A stretch of DNA of 64,000 bases from Calliopum simillimum (taxonomy: Eukaryota; Arthropoda; Insecta; Diptera; Lauxaniidae), in NCBI GenBank assembly GCA_951812925.1, contig OX638370.1:95990897-96054896 (forward strand), given 5' to 3'. Below, piece after piece: positions 22,301-37,300 of this stretch; position 1 is the first letter of the stretch; every line of letters starts with the position of its first letter. A program made the translations under genes and the position numbers. The notes beneath the pieces are model-generated. The model searched no databases, had not been told where the DNA came from, and saw only the letters and a program-made list of their open reading frames with translations.

Positions 22301-25300
22301 GCAGTAAAATAAATTTCTTTAGCACAATAAGAGGACATGGGGTTTAAGGCCACGGAAAAGGCATAATTGTTTGTAAGTATAATGAAAATTTCCAAAATGT
22401 TTGGTGCTGAAAACTAAAATAAAAAAATCAAAACAGTGGCAGAAAAATGTGCATGTACAATATGCAACTGATACTGACTGCACTATGAAGTACACAATAA
22501 GATGTTATAGAATAAATGAATCTTTAAATCCAGAAAATAACATTTGAATATACATGTACATGGATGACTCTACTCATGAAGAAAGGAAAGTACTCACATT
22601 GTTGGGTGTACAACTTAAAAACCGGAATTTTTTAGCGAAATTTGATGCTTTATTGTGGAAAAATGTTACAATATATTTTATTCAAAGTATTGTCCATTGG
22701 AAGCTACAACATTTCCCCATCTTTCAGGCAATTTATGAATTCCATCCCAAAAAATTGCGCCGGCTTGGCGGCCAAAAATGAATCTATCCAATTTTCGATA
22801 TCTTGAGCTTAAGTGAAGCGTATTCCTGATAGGGCATTCGTCATCGATCGGAACAAATGGTAGTCTGATGGTGCAAGGTCTGGGCTATAAAGCGGGTATG
22901 GCAAAATTTCCCATCCGTTGTTTTCCGATGTTTTCCAGGTAGTTTTTGACTGGGGCAGCAATATGTGGCCGAGCGTTGTCATGATGAAAAATTATTGCTT
23001 CGTGTCTGGTCGCATTTTCCGGGCGTTTTTCGATGATGGCACGCTTCAAACGTATTAATTGTGTTCGATAGAGGTAACCTGTGAGCATTACAGAGCATTA
23101 CCTTGGCACCATGGATATTTGCCTTTGGCTGGGAAGGTCCTGGTTGTCCGGGCTTCATATATGAATGTTTGCATTTCGGGTTGTCGTAATGGATCCATTT
23201 TTCATTCCCAGTCACGATCCGATGCAAAAATGACTTTTGGCAGCAGTTTCTTTGCAAAAAAATGACCCAACAGAACCTCCCGCAAATGCTGTCTTTTTCT
23301 CTAATTTTCGAAGTTATTCATCGTGAAAAATAATAATGATGCACACAAGATAAAATTGTTTTGTTGACTGATTTTGACAGCTGTCAAATGTACCTTCAAA
23401 ATGACATATATATAAAGTTCGAGCTTTCACGATATTTGTTAGTACGGACATCCACCGTCAAATTCCGGTTTTTAAGTTGTACACCCAATATTTTCGGCAG
23501 TCTAGGTTCAGCTTAGGTCTTTTTTGTACTTTTCTAAAGTGGGCAAATCAAAAAAAAAGTAAAATTTTTCCATGAAATATTTTTTGGGATCGAGATTATT
23601 TTCAGTGTCATACTAAAAACAATTTAGGTGTTCAGTTTTAATCATAAATCAATTAAATATTGTTACAAAAAATATGTAAAATTACAATAGAATATTCCCT
23701 CATGAATAGAATCACCCACATCTGGAGCTGTCAGTGGAAGATATATAGAAATATAAAAACGAACCAAATTTGTTTAAAACTCTAAAGCCGATCTATAATT
23801 TTTTCGGATTTAATCTAGCATAATTTAAAAAAACCATTATGGCTTCGTTTTATATGCAATCTGAGCAAAAGTTCTAGATAAGTTTATTCCCTATGATACC
23901 GACTAAGTGTATTAGTCACCTAAATTCAACTCTTTTTTCGAAAATATTTTTATTGGTTAGTTTGTATAGATATGATAGCTTCTACATTAGACTGATTCAA
24001 AAAAATCGAAGGTTTTCAAAACCTCGATTTTACAATCTAAATATCTTCATTAAGCCGAAAAATGAAGCCTCAAAAAATTTCAGCTCGATCTAAGCATTTT
24101 AACTGGTCGCTCAACGAGCATTTTGATTGTATGTAAATATGATTTACGATTTACGCAAAAACCACGTTTTTCGACACTAATTTGCTCACAGCTCCCGAAA
24201 TAAGCCACCAATCTTAATTCTGACGCCGGATTCTGAAAGGTAATAAATTTTTGCATAAAAACACGTAGTCTCATAACATTTAGATCTCTCTGTAGTGACC
24301 TACACTAGTTAATAGGTAAAATCAATGAATTTTTCAATTTTATTCAAATGTAAAATCGTTGAGCGACCAGTTAAAATGCTTAGATCGAGCTGAAATTTTT
24401 TGGGGCTTCATTTTTCGGCTTAATGAAGACATTTAGATTGTAAAATCGAGGTTTGGAAAACCTTCGATTTTTTTGAATCAGTCTATTCTACATATTTCCA
24501 TTATAATATACTTTAATTTTCAAAAAAGTTAGCTCAAAGTAATAAGTTTAAAACTACAGTGACATTTTAATAAAATTACAAACTTTTTTAATAAAGCTAC
24601 ATGAAGCAAAACAAAATTATTAATATAAAAGTAAACTTTATTTTCCAAAAAAACAAGACTATATAAATATTTATAGCTTTCTATTTTGCACATATAAAAA
24701 TGGTATAACCTAATTAATGAGCAAACTTTCATGTACAAAGTACATAGTTGTTTTTTGTTTTTAATAAAAAGTTCTTTTGAAATATGCATTTTAATTGTAG
24801 CTACATAAATTGAATACACGAGCAGCAAAAAGCGCAAACAAACGTAAAAACAAGTTGTTTATTAGCAAATTAATTTTGCTAAATGCATACCATATGTATG
24901 TAATAAATTTTCAAATGTAAACTCTTCACTTCTTGATGACTAAAGTTAATTAGGCGCAATTAAATCAGAGTGGCCCACAAATATATGCAACAATAAAACT
25001 AATTATAATTATGTCGTACTTACACTTGCGTTATCCTGTAATGTCTTGCATTTGGCACGCTCGTCAGCATCTGCTATTTCGGCAATGCGTTCTTCGATTT
25101 TCTACAGCACAAAGGATAAAAAAACAAAGCAAAGGCATTAGTTATTGAAATTAGAGAATAAAATAAAAATCAATTTACATTTGTTTGTTCGATCATAAGC
25201 TGTAGATATGCATCTGCTTCAGAAACGCGTCTTCCAAATATTTCCAAATGATTTGCACGTTTATTGCTTAGATCCTTGTTGTAGCCGCCGAGGTAGAAAG

Positions 25301-28300
25301 TGCTTTGACTGTCCCATAGACGATTACGATTTGCATGACGGCGAATTGTGTCCTCCAGACGTCGCACCCATATTTCGCGTTCTTCGCTGTGTTGTGCCTT
25401 TGAAAAGTAGATGGAGAAAACAAAATGAATTTAATATATATTTTGTTAAACTATACATATAAAAGAAGAGAATAAACAAATGAGCGAGCGCGCATTAAGA
25501 GAATAATATTTACTTTGATATGCACTATATATACTATGTACTATATAGAGAAGTTTTTGTTTTTCGCTAAAGTTGCATGGATTTTGTACATTGGTCGGCT
25601 TGCAAATTGAGCTCACGTGTAAAAAGTTTGGTTGCAAAACAAAATTGTACTTTTAGGAATAGTTTGACTGATATACATTATTGTTGTATGTGCATATATA
25701 GGAAGTCGTAAACGACGATTGGTTTTTTTATTTGCCACAAATTAAAATTTGTATTTTATTTAAGTTAAATGAATTTTTGAAAGCTTTTCAATTATACAAA
25801 GTTATGTGATTTGGCATAAAACTAAAATTAAATTAAGAGGATTTCATTAGAACAAGAGTTTGTGTGTAATATGTATTATTTAACTCAAATTGTAAAGTTT
25901 TTTGAAATTTGGCAAACACTCAATACAATTTTATTTGAACAAATTGTTTGTGTCTCCTTTAAGTAGTTAAGGCGATTTAAGCTGGTTTATGTACGGCTAA
26001 GCATAAACCAGATTAGATTGGTTTGCATGCAATTTTAGTTAGTTTCAAATGAACTAGATGGGCTACCAAAAAAATTTTCAGCTGCGATCAACAAATTAAA
26101 GTAAAAATTATATTTTGTTTAACTTCGACCAAGTATGAATTTTGAATTGGCCCTATGCTCCTCCTAGGAGTTAAAGGAGAATACATACATACATAAGTAT
26201 GAATTTTCATGAAAATTTTTGTTGTTATGTTTTTTGGTCAATAAATTTTAAATGCATTTCATTATTTTCGACCGACTTTTCGGTGGGGAGTTTCCACCAT
26301 CTTCAGGGACAATATTTAATCTAAAACATAAGAATTTAAATTAACTGTCACTTTTAAAAATTACTTCACAATTGCCAAATTACAAAATTATTTGGTTGAA
26401 TTTACATTAATGGGACCTGGACAAACATTTAATGTAAATATTGCACAAATTCCAAAAAAAAAAAAAATTATATAAATAAATAAATAATGAGGTTAGGTTA
26501 TCGTAGACCGAAATATGATAAAACGTGTTTTTTGAACTTTTTAGGTTAGGATATCTCTGAGAAAAAAAAGATATCATAGTTACATGTCAAAAACCATTTT
26601 TTTTTTTTTAGGTTAGATTATCTCGAAAACTATACACGATAGAACAATTCTGAGATTGGATTCGAATTCAGCATCGCAAAGCACATGTAATTATTTTGAT
26701 TTTTGTTTGTTGTAGTTAAAAAAAAAAATTTTTTTGTTTTATATGGAAAACTAGAAAAAGGGCTTTCTCGAGAGGGCATCTGATCGGATTTTCTGGACAA
26801 TGGGAAAATTATCAGAAAAGCCTATAGAATCACCTCCTATTTTCAGTTTTTCTCGTAATTTTTGTGTGATAATCCTGCCCTTTAACCCATATCGTACCTT
26901 TGATGCGTTAACGAATCACGAATATTGCTTATGTTTGCCAATTTTTTTCGTTGTAATGGATCAAATTTTTATGCGGCAAAGAGTATAGCTACAAAACAAT
27001 CTACGAAAAATTCTAAAAAATTTTGCCCAAGAAACCATGGGACAGAAATCAATACCGAGCCGCCGAAAATTGATGTAGTACTTTAAAATTCAATAAAAAA
27101 AAAACAAAAAATTCAAATACTTTGAATAATTTTATATGAAACAAGTAATAGTCCGGGAGCCGGCAATACTAAAAGCGCCGTCATCGCGGATTCTGAAATT
27201 TTTAATGCAAAATGGTAGTTTACACTAAATCGAATAAGAAAAGCTTGGTAAGCATGGTTATAGCCTGGCAGAAATATTTTTAAATGATTTTTGAATTATT
27301 AAATTTTCGGAATGTTTTGCCGTCATCGCGGATTTTGATCAATCTTAATGTTAATCGATGGTAAATTTCATAACCATTCAGAAAAAATCCGGCAGACCAA
27401 ATTTTTTTTGCCAAAAATGACCGGCAGACCTATTTTAATGGTGGGTACAATTTCTCTGTTATCACGGAAATTTGTTTTTTTTTTTTTTAATTTACGTGTT
27501 TTAATGTCAAATTTAAAAATATCTTGGTATGCGAGCTTAGAAACTGCAGGAAGTACCCACTGTCGCACCATTAAAATAGGTCTGCCGGTCATTTTCGGCA
27601 AAAAAATTTGGTCGGCCAGATTTTTTCTGAATGGTTATGAAATTTACCATCGATTAATATTAAGATTGATCAAAATCCGCGATGACGGCAAAACATTCCG
27701 AAAATTTAATAATTCAAAAATCATTTAAAAATATTTCTGCCAGGCTATAACCATGCTGACCAAGCTTTTCTTATTCGTCTTAGTGTAAACTACCAATTTG
27801 CATTAAAAATTTCAGAATCCGCGATGACGGCACTTTTAGTATTGCCGGCTCCTCGCCTATAAAAAAAATTGGAATTTTTTCTTTTTCTTATTGAATTTTA
27901 AAGTAGAACATCAAAACTTCAACGCAATTTACGGCGGCTCGATTTTGATTTTAGACCCATGGTTTCTTGGGCAAAGGTTTTTAGAATTTTCCACAGATTT
28001 TTTGTTGTTATACTCTTTGCCAATTTTTTTCCTCCCGAACTAATTGACCCGGCCTAATCTATATATTCGAAGGTTTATGTTTTTGATATTAAAGGCCAAT
28101 CTATTAGCTCTTTTTGTAATTTTTTTTTTCAATGCCACGCCCTATTTTAAAGGTTAAATGGACACCAAAGCGAAACCATATTTTTAGTAATTTTTTTGAA
28201 AATTAGTCAAAAATATTAAAATCTATCAAATGTGGACAATACCCTCACAGAATGGATTAAAAATAACTAGACTTATTTTTCGAAGCAATGATTTACGTTG

Positions 28301-31300
28301 CAGATTTCTTAGGTCAGTAATATAAAGCGCCGAATTAGGTGATGGGTTAAAAATCATTTTTCACTATGGTGGGTAAAATACCTAAGAGAAAAACAAACAG
28401 CAACTGTGAAGTCCATTAGCGGCATAAAACCAACAAATTTTTTTTGTATGATAGTATGGGAAGTAGTTATTAATGGGTTAAAGCATCAATATTAAATTTT
28501 CAGTTTTATAAATAGGCATTTTTCGATGAGGCTCAAACTTATTTTCCGCCAGATTTTTTACTCAATTAACCTTTTTATTTCAAAAATTAAAAAAAAAAGT
28601 GCTGAAATTTTTGGTACGATATGGGTTAAGAACACTTTGTATGTAATGTAAAAGTCAAAACTGCATTCACTACAATTTCGTAACTTTTTAGTTATATGAA
28701 ATTTGAAGAGGAGATGCGTATGGGCGCGAGTTATCGATTTCTATCAAAAAAGGAAAATCTGGAAAATTATGTTTTAAAGACAAAAATTAGGGCTTTCATG
28801 AATATAGCTTGGTTTTTAGGTTAGAATATCTCGAAAACTATACACGATAGAGAAATTCTGAGATTGGATTCGAATTCAGCATCGCAAAGCACATCGAATG
28901 TGACTATTTTGATTTTTGCGTGTTGTATTTAGTTTAAAAAATTTTTTTTTGTTTTATATGGAAAACTAGAAAAGGGGCTTTCTCGAAGGGCGCATCTGAA
29001 TGGATTTTCTGGACAATGGGAAAATGATCAGAAAAGCCTATAGAATCACCCTCATTTTCAGCTTCTGCTGAAAATTTGTTTTTTATCGGTTGAGTCTCTT
29101 TGGCGGTTAAGGCTCAGTATGATTTAAGCAAAATTTTGGAAAATAGCCTGGTGACGACCCTTAAACTTTATGTTGGCTTTTTAAAAGGTTTCTCAAAGCA
29201 TTTTAACACTGAACGTTATTTTTTTTTTTTTTTGTTTATTCAAAACTAACAATAAAAAACTAGGTTAAAGAAAAGAAATATGAAATAAATTTATTTAGAA
29301 ATTATTGGTATGCCGATTAATATATCCTCAACAGAAAAATATACGCATGTTTGATGGGAAATCATTGATTTATCTGAAGCAATTTTCAATGTAAAACCAC
29401 GCTTTTTAAGACAAGTCTTGTATTTGAAGATTTTGAATGGGGCAATGCGTTTAGCACTACTAAATTCACCAATCCCCGGCAGTCCAGAAAAAAATTTTAT
29501 TTATTTATTTAAACTAAATTTTATGTTTCTTATTGAGAAGGTTTAATTTATACTCACTTGAAAGTGAAAAGTTTTGTGATCCACAGTGATCGTAAAAGTG
29601 TTATCCTCTTGATCGTCAATACCAATAACGGCATCTTTAAGGCGCACACAACCACGACGTACACCTTTCATCATTTTTTCCTTTGACTAAAAAGAGAAAT
29701 TTAAAAAAAGCGGCAAATTAGAAACTAGAACTTAGATATAAATGTGACTACAATAGAATTGTAACAATATAAGGAATTAATTAAATATATAAATTTGTTG
29801 CTATACCAATACACATAGTTTATTAAGTTAAGTGCTAAAAGTGCTACAAAAGAATCAAGAAATTGTAAATGTTAATTTTCTGCAGACACACTTTACGTGA
29901 GTACGCGTTAATTTCGGCATTTCATTAGGGAAATTTAAGGAATCTATTAATATTGTCAGGTAATCAGACGACGGAAGCACATTTTCTATATACAAATTGA
30001 ATTTTTGTAAAGTTTTGATATACGGAAGGTATTGTCGTTTATTGAAGCTTTAACCTCAGAAAAATGCCAAAGTATAATATCGAGTATATAATACGTATGG
30101 TGTGAGTTTCGATCGTCCGGTCGTTATGAAGTTCCATTCTGTAAGAAAGTGTTCCAGTGTTTGGCTCGACTACGCGTAGTGTTGTTGGGTTCGGTTTAGC
30201 GATTGGGCGCTTAAAGGAGTTCTCATACACAAGATTAGAGCTCTTAAAAAATTTAAAAAATTTTGATAATTATAGTTAATGGTTTGAGTTTTAAGGACGC
30301 GCTTGTGTGTAATTGTTTCGTTTTGTTGTGAATGATTGGTGAACACTTTCTTTTGTAAAGTGTAAATATTGTGATTTTATAGTTATCTTGCAGTTGGATT
30401 AAATTTTGTAACAATGGCTTCAGCAGCTGAACCGGATTATAGCAATACTTGTAAGTAAATTATTTCTCGAAACTGTTGTGTTTTAGTTTTTTTTTTTTGA
30501 AATGATGAAATTTTTTTTCTTTTTTGAAATTTGTTAGCTACCGAGCTGAATTACTGGTTTGGATTATCGTCTCCATATTTTATGTTTGCCGTTGTTGGAA
30601 TATATTTGCTGTTGATTCTTAAATGCCTGCCAGCGTAAGTTTGGTTTAAAATTTACATTTAATTTTTTTGGCCCCTATTGTGGTTGTCGATTTGCGATAA
30701 AATCGATGGCCATCGATTTTTTATTCTAGCCCTATCTTTGAAACTACATCACCGATTCCACTGATTTATATCTTACATGTCATTTAAAGTCATTTGCAAT
30801 CAAATGGCGAAATCTTTATTCAAATCGGTGCAGAAGTTTCAAAGATAGGGCTAGTAGAAACAATCGATGGCCATCGATTTTATCGCAAATCGACAACCGC
30901 AATAAAAAAAAAAATCTTTTGAAGAACGATTGTTTTTCATCCGTAAAAAATTAAAAAAAAAAAATAAATTTTGGGAAAATTTCTTCAATATTCTATACAT
31001 GAAGCAAAACACGTCAAGCGTGTCTCCGATTTCGGCTAAATTTAGCAAAATGGTATATCCGGTGTGCAAGAATAATCCGGAACAATGTGGTTCTATTATC
31101 ATTTGTTGTTAAAATACAGGGCGTTGAAGTTGGCGTTTTTAGTCATTTTCATGAAAAGGGTGTATTTTCAAAAATTTATAGCTTACACTAAAGTTTGTAA
31201 ATTGATATATGTAAGTAACTGATCCTATTCATTTTTAAGAGTTCTTTTCAAAAAAAAAAAATATTACTTAGTGAAACATTTTTTTTTTTCACCAAAATTT

Positions 31301-34300
31301 TTTAAACTTAAAAATACTTTTGAATTTTTTTAAAAAAAACCCCCTTGAATTTTTTTTAAAATAACTTTAAATCAAAGCATAATTTATAAGCTTTAAAATG
31401 ATGTATGACTCAAGATGGGATTCGGTCACTAGATGATAGTTTTTGGCATTTGAACTCCCGCAGCAGCCAAAAATCTTTGTTTACTCAAGAGGAAGGCATC
31501 TTACGAAAAAAGTGTACTAGGCATAAAATGCTTAGAACTGTTCAAGAAATACGTGTGAGTTTTTTTGGAATTTTTTTCAACTGTTTTATTTAATAATTTT
31601 TAAAATTTTTTTTTTTTTAATTTTTTTTATAAATTATTCAAAAAAAAATAATAATATTTTTTTTAACTTTCCAAAAATTTATCACGTATTTCTTGGACGA
31701 TCCTAAGCATTTTATGCCTAAGACACTAAACCACTAAAACAGATGGATAGGATCCAATTCGTAATGTGCCGTATGTGGTCACATGAAACATGTACATCGT
31801 ATACGAAAAGATGCAACAATTCTGACAACAAAAACTTAAAAGCCACCTAGGGTGCCAAATCACCCGAGCCTATAGCATTTTTTTAAAATGAAAAAAAAAA
31901 AAAAACATAGTTATTTTGTAACGATTTTTACTTTACTTGAAGTGCTTTTTCGAAGTTTTAAATTAATAAGATAATAAACTCCTGTTTAGTTCCTTTAAAA
32001 ATGTCTTTTAATTTTGGTTTTATAGTAGTTCAACAGAAAAGGTGCCATGTCTCCCGGGTTTATCCTAAATTGTAGAAACTTATGTTCATTATTTTTTTGA
32101 AAATAGTTTTAATATAATAGTCGAAAAACTTTCTGGAGAAAAGTTTAATGATTTTATACGAGCCTTTATTTACTGGCGTTAGGGTGGTATATTAGGATGG
32201 CAGGAATTGAGATCTGGTGGTCAAGTACTAGAACGGGGTAGTTGATGTCAATGACCTTCGGAGCAAAAAACTAGGTCTTTTCGAGACATAAATATTGATG
32301 TATCACTAGAGACAAAAAGAGATTACATGCTCTTGGCAAGCGAGGCAATGTTTTTTTTTTTTTAAAAGTGATTTGCCTTTTACTCAAAATTTATTTACCG
32401 CCAAAAAAAGCTAAAAGACAAAAAGAATTTGAATAAATGGATTTGCATAATCGATTCAAAATCAATTGTGCGAACTAAAACTTGTGCGAAATTTTATGTA
32501 ATTGAAAAGAAAACGGGGTGCAAAATAATTTTATTCACAGGTCAAAACAGGTAACCCCAACAGAAAATGTATAGAAATGCCTAGTTCGCATAACAAATGT
32601 TCACGTGAGGAGAAAATGTTGCAATAATAATATACGAGTACATATTAGAAGGTTAATAACATCTGCAAGTACAATTGTCGAGTACAAGAGGGAATTTTCT
32701 GGCATGTTCAAAATGTTTCATAAAAATTCAGCAATTTTTTATTCTTTAGATTTCGGAAATATGAATAGTTAAACGAATTTTTGAATTCGAATTTCGCGAA
32801 TAAGAAAACCTACACAGAAAAAATTGCTTAACAATTTCAACCGCTAAAAATCAAAATTTTTTATTTGATGAAAATATTGATTTAGTTCAAGACTTCTCTG
32901 CATAATTATTATAAATTTCAATACATGTGGTCTGACTTCTCTGTATAATTATCATTACTATTTGGATAATTGTGAATTGGAAATTCTGCCTCCCCTGCCT
33001 TGTGGTCCAGACTTGGCGCTATCCGACTACTATTTGTTTTGATAGATGCTGAAAGCTCTTACCGGCATAGTCTTCACTTTAATCGGGGGATCAAAAATTG
33101 GCTCGATTCGTTCTTGGGCTCAAAAGACGAGGAATTGTTTTGGTCCGGAAATCATAAATTGCCAGACAAATGGGAAAAAGTTGTAGCTTCCAATGGACAA
33201 TAATACTTTGAATAAAAAACATGAAAAAAAAAACCAAAATACTTTCTGTATACATATTTCGAATTGTTCGAAAATATAATATAATAATATAATAACTTTG
33301 GAAAATTTGGATAATTTTAACTTTTTATATTCTATACGCTCGCTGACTTTTTCTGAAATCTTAGCATTTTGTATATTAATATAGAATATTTTTCTACTTT
33401 CAGATATATGAAAAATAGAAAACCTTATGACCTGAAAACTTTTATAGCCGTTTATAATGTATCACAAGTGATTGCCTGCATTTATACTGTAATATCGGTA
33501 AATTATTTTTTGTTGCTCTTCAAGATTATGAATATCTATTAAAATAAAATTTTTTTTTTCTTTTAGATTTATAATGTTACTTCATCTACATTAGTTTTGC
33601 ATTTTTGGAAATGTTCTATATTTGAACCGAATACACGTTCCGAGTATCTTTTTAATCGCATATCATATTTTACATTTTGGCTTAAATTGGTTGAACTCAC
33701 GGAGACGATTGTATTTGTTTTACGAAAGAAACAAAATCAGGTTTCATTCTTGCACGTCTTTCATCACTGCACAACGGTGACATTAATTTACGTTTTATTA
33801 AAATATTATCGAGGTTTGTATCATCAGATATATAGCTTTCATGATTTATGATTCCAAGAAATTCCTAATGTAATTTGATATTTCGTTTCCAATTGTTGCC
33901 GACGTCATCATCAACAGGTGGTTCTGCGCTGTATCCACTGTTCCTCAATACAAATGTACACATCATTATGTATTCGTATTACTTTTTGGCTGCAGTTTGT
34001 GATAAACGCATTGTGCGTCGTTTGCTACCAATTAAGAAATCCATCACAACCATACAGATGATACAATTTACGATGATTTTGATACAAGTTGCTACCATGG
34101 TGGCACGCTGTCAAATACCAATTGTCCTCTGCGTATATTATATGATTTGCATTTGCGTTATATTTTATGGATTTTATGATTTCTATAAGAAATCCTATAC
34201 GCGTTCTGAAGGACATCAACATAAAGCTAAGAAAGTGGCGCATAGATAAGTAGGAGATTTAAATAGATATGCTAAAATTGCCAAAATATAAATAATATAA

Positions 34301-37300
34301 AAGCCTATGTAGTTTTATTTGATATAACTAAGGTACAACAAAAATACAAAAAACGTAGCGTGTGACAGAAGTTATTCTTACCAAAGTACAAGTTTTTTAA
34401 ATATGAGTCATCTAATTGAAAAAGCAGTTAATTAATGTTTTCATTATTGTTGGCAAATCACGCTCCCATAATGCTACTCTGTATCTCCTCTCTTTGAAGA
34501 AGGCCATTTGTAAAATGTTTTTTTGTTCGGAAAGTTGCAAAGAAACTTTTTGGATAGCTTAAGAAAGAAAGAACCAACAATATTTAATCACACGAATTCT
34601 GTGCTCTTTTCAACCAATTTTTTGAGACAATCAGAAAGCCTTACTACACGGAAAAAAAAATGGTTCGTACTGCTTTATTTCTAGAAAATTTTACTAGAAC
34701 TAGAGTTCGTCTTATGGCCGAAATTCGACCATTTGCTATAAAGCAAAAAGTTTTTATACCCCTCCTTGGTCGATAAAACACAAAAAGCTTTTAATATTCT
34801 TTCATAGAGTTTGAGTTATCTGCATGCATAAAAATTGGTGCTGCAGCTAAGTTGCAATACCGTGCTTTCCATTAAGAGGCTTGTAACTTCTACTAAAGCG
34901 CAAAAAGTTTTTGGTATCTTTCCACCCTGTTCATTTTAACCCCATATCAAAATTCATAAAAATCCATCCATAGTGCTAACCCTATCTCAATACCGAATTT
35001 CATAAAAATCTATGCAGTGGTTTAGCCGTGGGAGCGTTTTTTCAATTATGGGGCGTGGCACCGTCTATTAAAAACATAATGGTAATTTTATCGTTCCTTA
35101 GTGTTAACCTTTTCTTCATACCAAATTTCATAAAAATCGATGCAGTGGTTTGGCCATGAAAGCGTTTTATACATTTAGGGGCGTGGCACCGCCCACTTTT
35201 GAAAAAAATATAGTCCTATGCACTGCTCCTTTTCATAACCTTTCCAACAAAGAAAAATCAAGCAAATCGGTTGAAATTTAGGTATAGAAATAGGGACTGA
35301 ACCGATTTTGTTTGCCTACAATATTTATGTAGTTATGGATTTCAAGTCAGAATAGTGACCCAATAAAATAAATTTTACCAATTCAGAATTTTCGAATATC
35401 CTTACAGAAGTAATTTTTCTGAAAAAACTTGAATTGATATTTACCTTACTGTTAAGTTCAAAAAAAAAAAAAAAAACGAACTGACCGCACTAGGATTCGA
35501 ACCGGGGTCCTTTCGTGTGATGGATAGAAAAATATTAATTTTAAGTACAATTACGATTTTGTTAGATCACTACACCACTGACCTATATGATGAAGATGTA
35601 AAAAATTTGTGTATTAAGCAAATGTCTGTCCAAACATAAATAATTATACTAGAATTATAACGTCAAAACGGTTATATAATAATAATTTAATTTTTTACTA
35701 CTCGAGTGGAGTAAAAATTATGACACTAATTTTTCTCCATGCATTTTGGGAAAAATCTGAATTGATGCTGAATGGAAGGTTGTTTAACACGAACAAACAA
35801 AAATGAAATACCTCAGAGCAAATATAACAACACGTGAGTTTTGATCTGTTTTTGAGCCATTTTAAGATTAGTTTTTTAAGCAGAGCTATCAATTTCTATA
35901 GATTTCGATGCACTGAAATCGAATTTACAAAGAAAATAAAGGTTTTATCGTGTAGATTTCGGATAAGAGGGCGTCTTAACATTCACCTGTAGTAACTATC
36001 GCAGCGAAACTTGATACATACAATGATATATTATGCTAATAATAATAAATATTCTGCAAAACTGTGGGAGATTGGATTAATGGACTAACTACGCCTCCCC
36101 CTTATAAAGAAACTACCGTTGTGAACATTCATGCATAAATAAGTATATATTGTGCTTAACAAACATTTTGCAAAAAGTGGGAGAGCAAGGGGTTTTGTAG
36201 CCGATTTAAGAAAAAGCACTCAGAACGCAATATCCCTGCGTGTATGTAGTGAGCATCGTTATGAAACTTAATGTATGTCGTAGTTACCAGGCATTTTGCG
36301 AAAAGCGGGGAGCATTAGACAAAGGGACATACGAATATGTATCAAACGTGGTTATAGTTAAAGTTCAAGAAGTCTGGTATGATTTTCATAAAATTTTAAA
36401 ACGTATGTAGGTAGGGACATACATATATGAAAAACAAAAATATCGTTATCAGGCACAATGATAAGATAATAAACAACAATATGAAATAACATATTTTCTA
36501 TTTACTTTGTCCCAAAGTTTAGTAAAATGACTCATGAAGACAAGAAATTTTACGTCACAATAGTGACACTAAATAAAATAAAAATCAATTTTAAGTTTTG
36601 AGATAAGGAAGCGTAAAAAATTTAATAATATTTTATTACAGCTACTTAAGAAAACTATTTGCTTTAATTTAAATTTATATACTAATTAAGCAATTGGGTA
36701 ATTGACTTAAAGTGCGACAAATCAAATTGGGTTCACACCTTCAATTGCAGATAAGGATTGTAGGAAGAAAGTGAGATATTTATAAAGATTTAAAAAATGT
36801 AATATTCTCAATTGTTTAAAGTGCCATATTGTGTTCATTGAGTACTCGTTGTTGAAAATACAACATTTACAGTTCTCTGTACTTTGTTTTGTGTGAAAAA
36901 CAATAGGATTTATCAATTAAGCTCGTCTGTCGGCATTTAAACAAACAATCAGCAAAATATATATATTTACATTTATATATATATTAATACGTCCGTTTAT
37001 TGCAGTAAAGATAAGCGGTATGCAACTTAATCAGTATAAAGTATAAAAAAATAAACAAAAGCTGCAACGCCATATGAAAATGAAAGAAAAAAAAAAAAAA
37101 AAAAACAGTCGTATTATCTTAAAGAGACATTCAAGAGAAAAAAAAAAAAATAATATCAGTCTATGCACTTTACTTAGATTTAAGAAAAATTATACAGACG
37201 AAATAAAAATTTATGATTATTCTTTTGTTGCTTATTTTCAATTTGATCATTTGCCAAGAAAATATGAAGACACTGAAAATGAAAAATAGGTACCGACATT

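Noticed and set aside
27348..27728. 126-codon frame on the plus strand
   Set aside because: It spans the centre of a palindromic element; its two halves are reverse complements, so the frame is an artefact.
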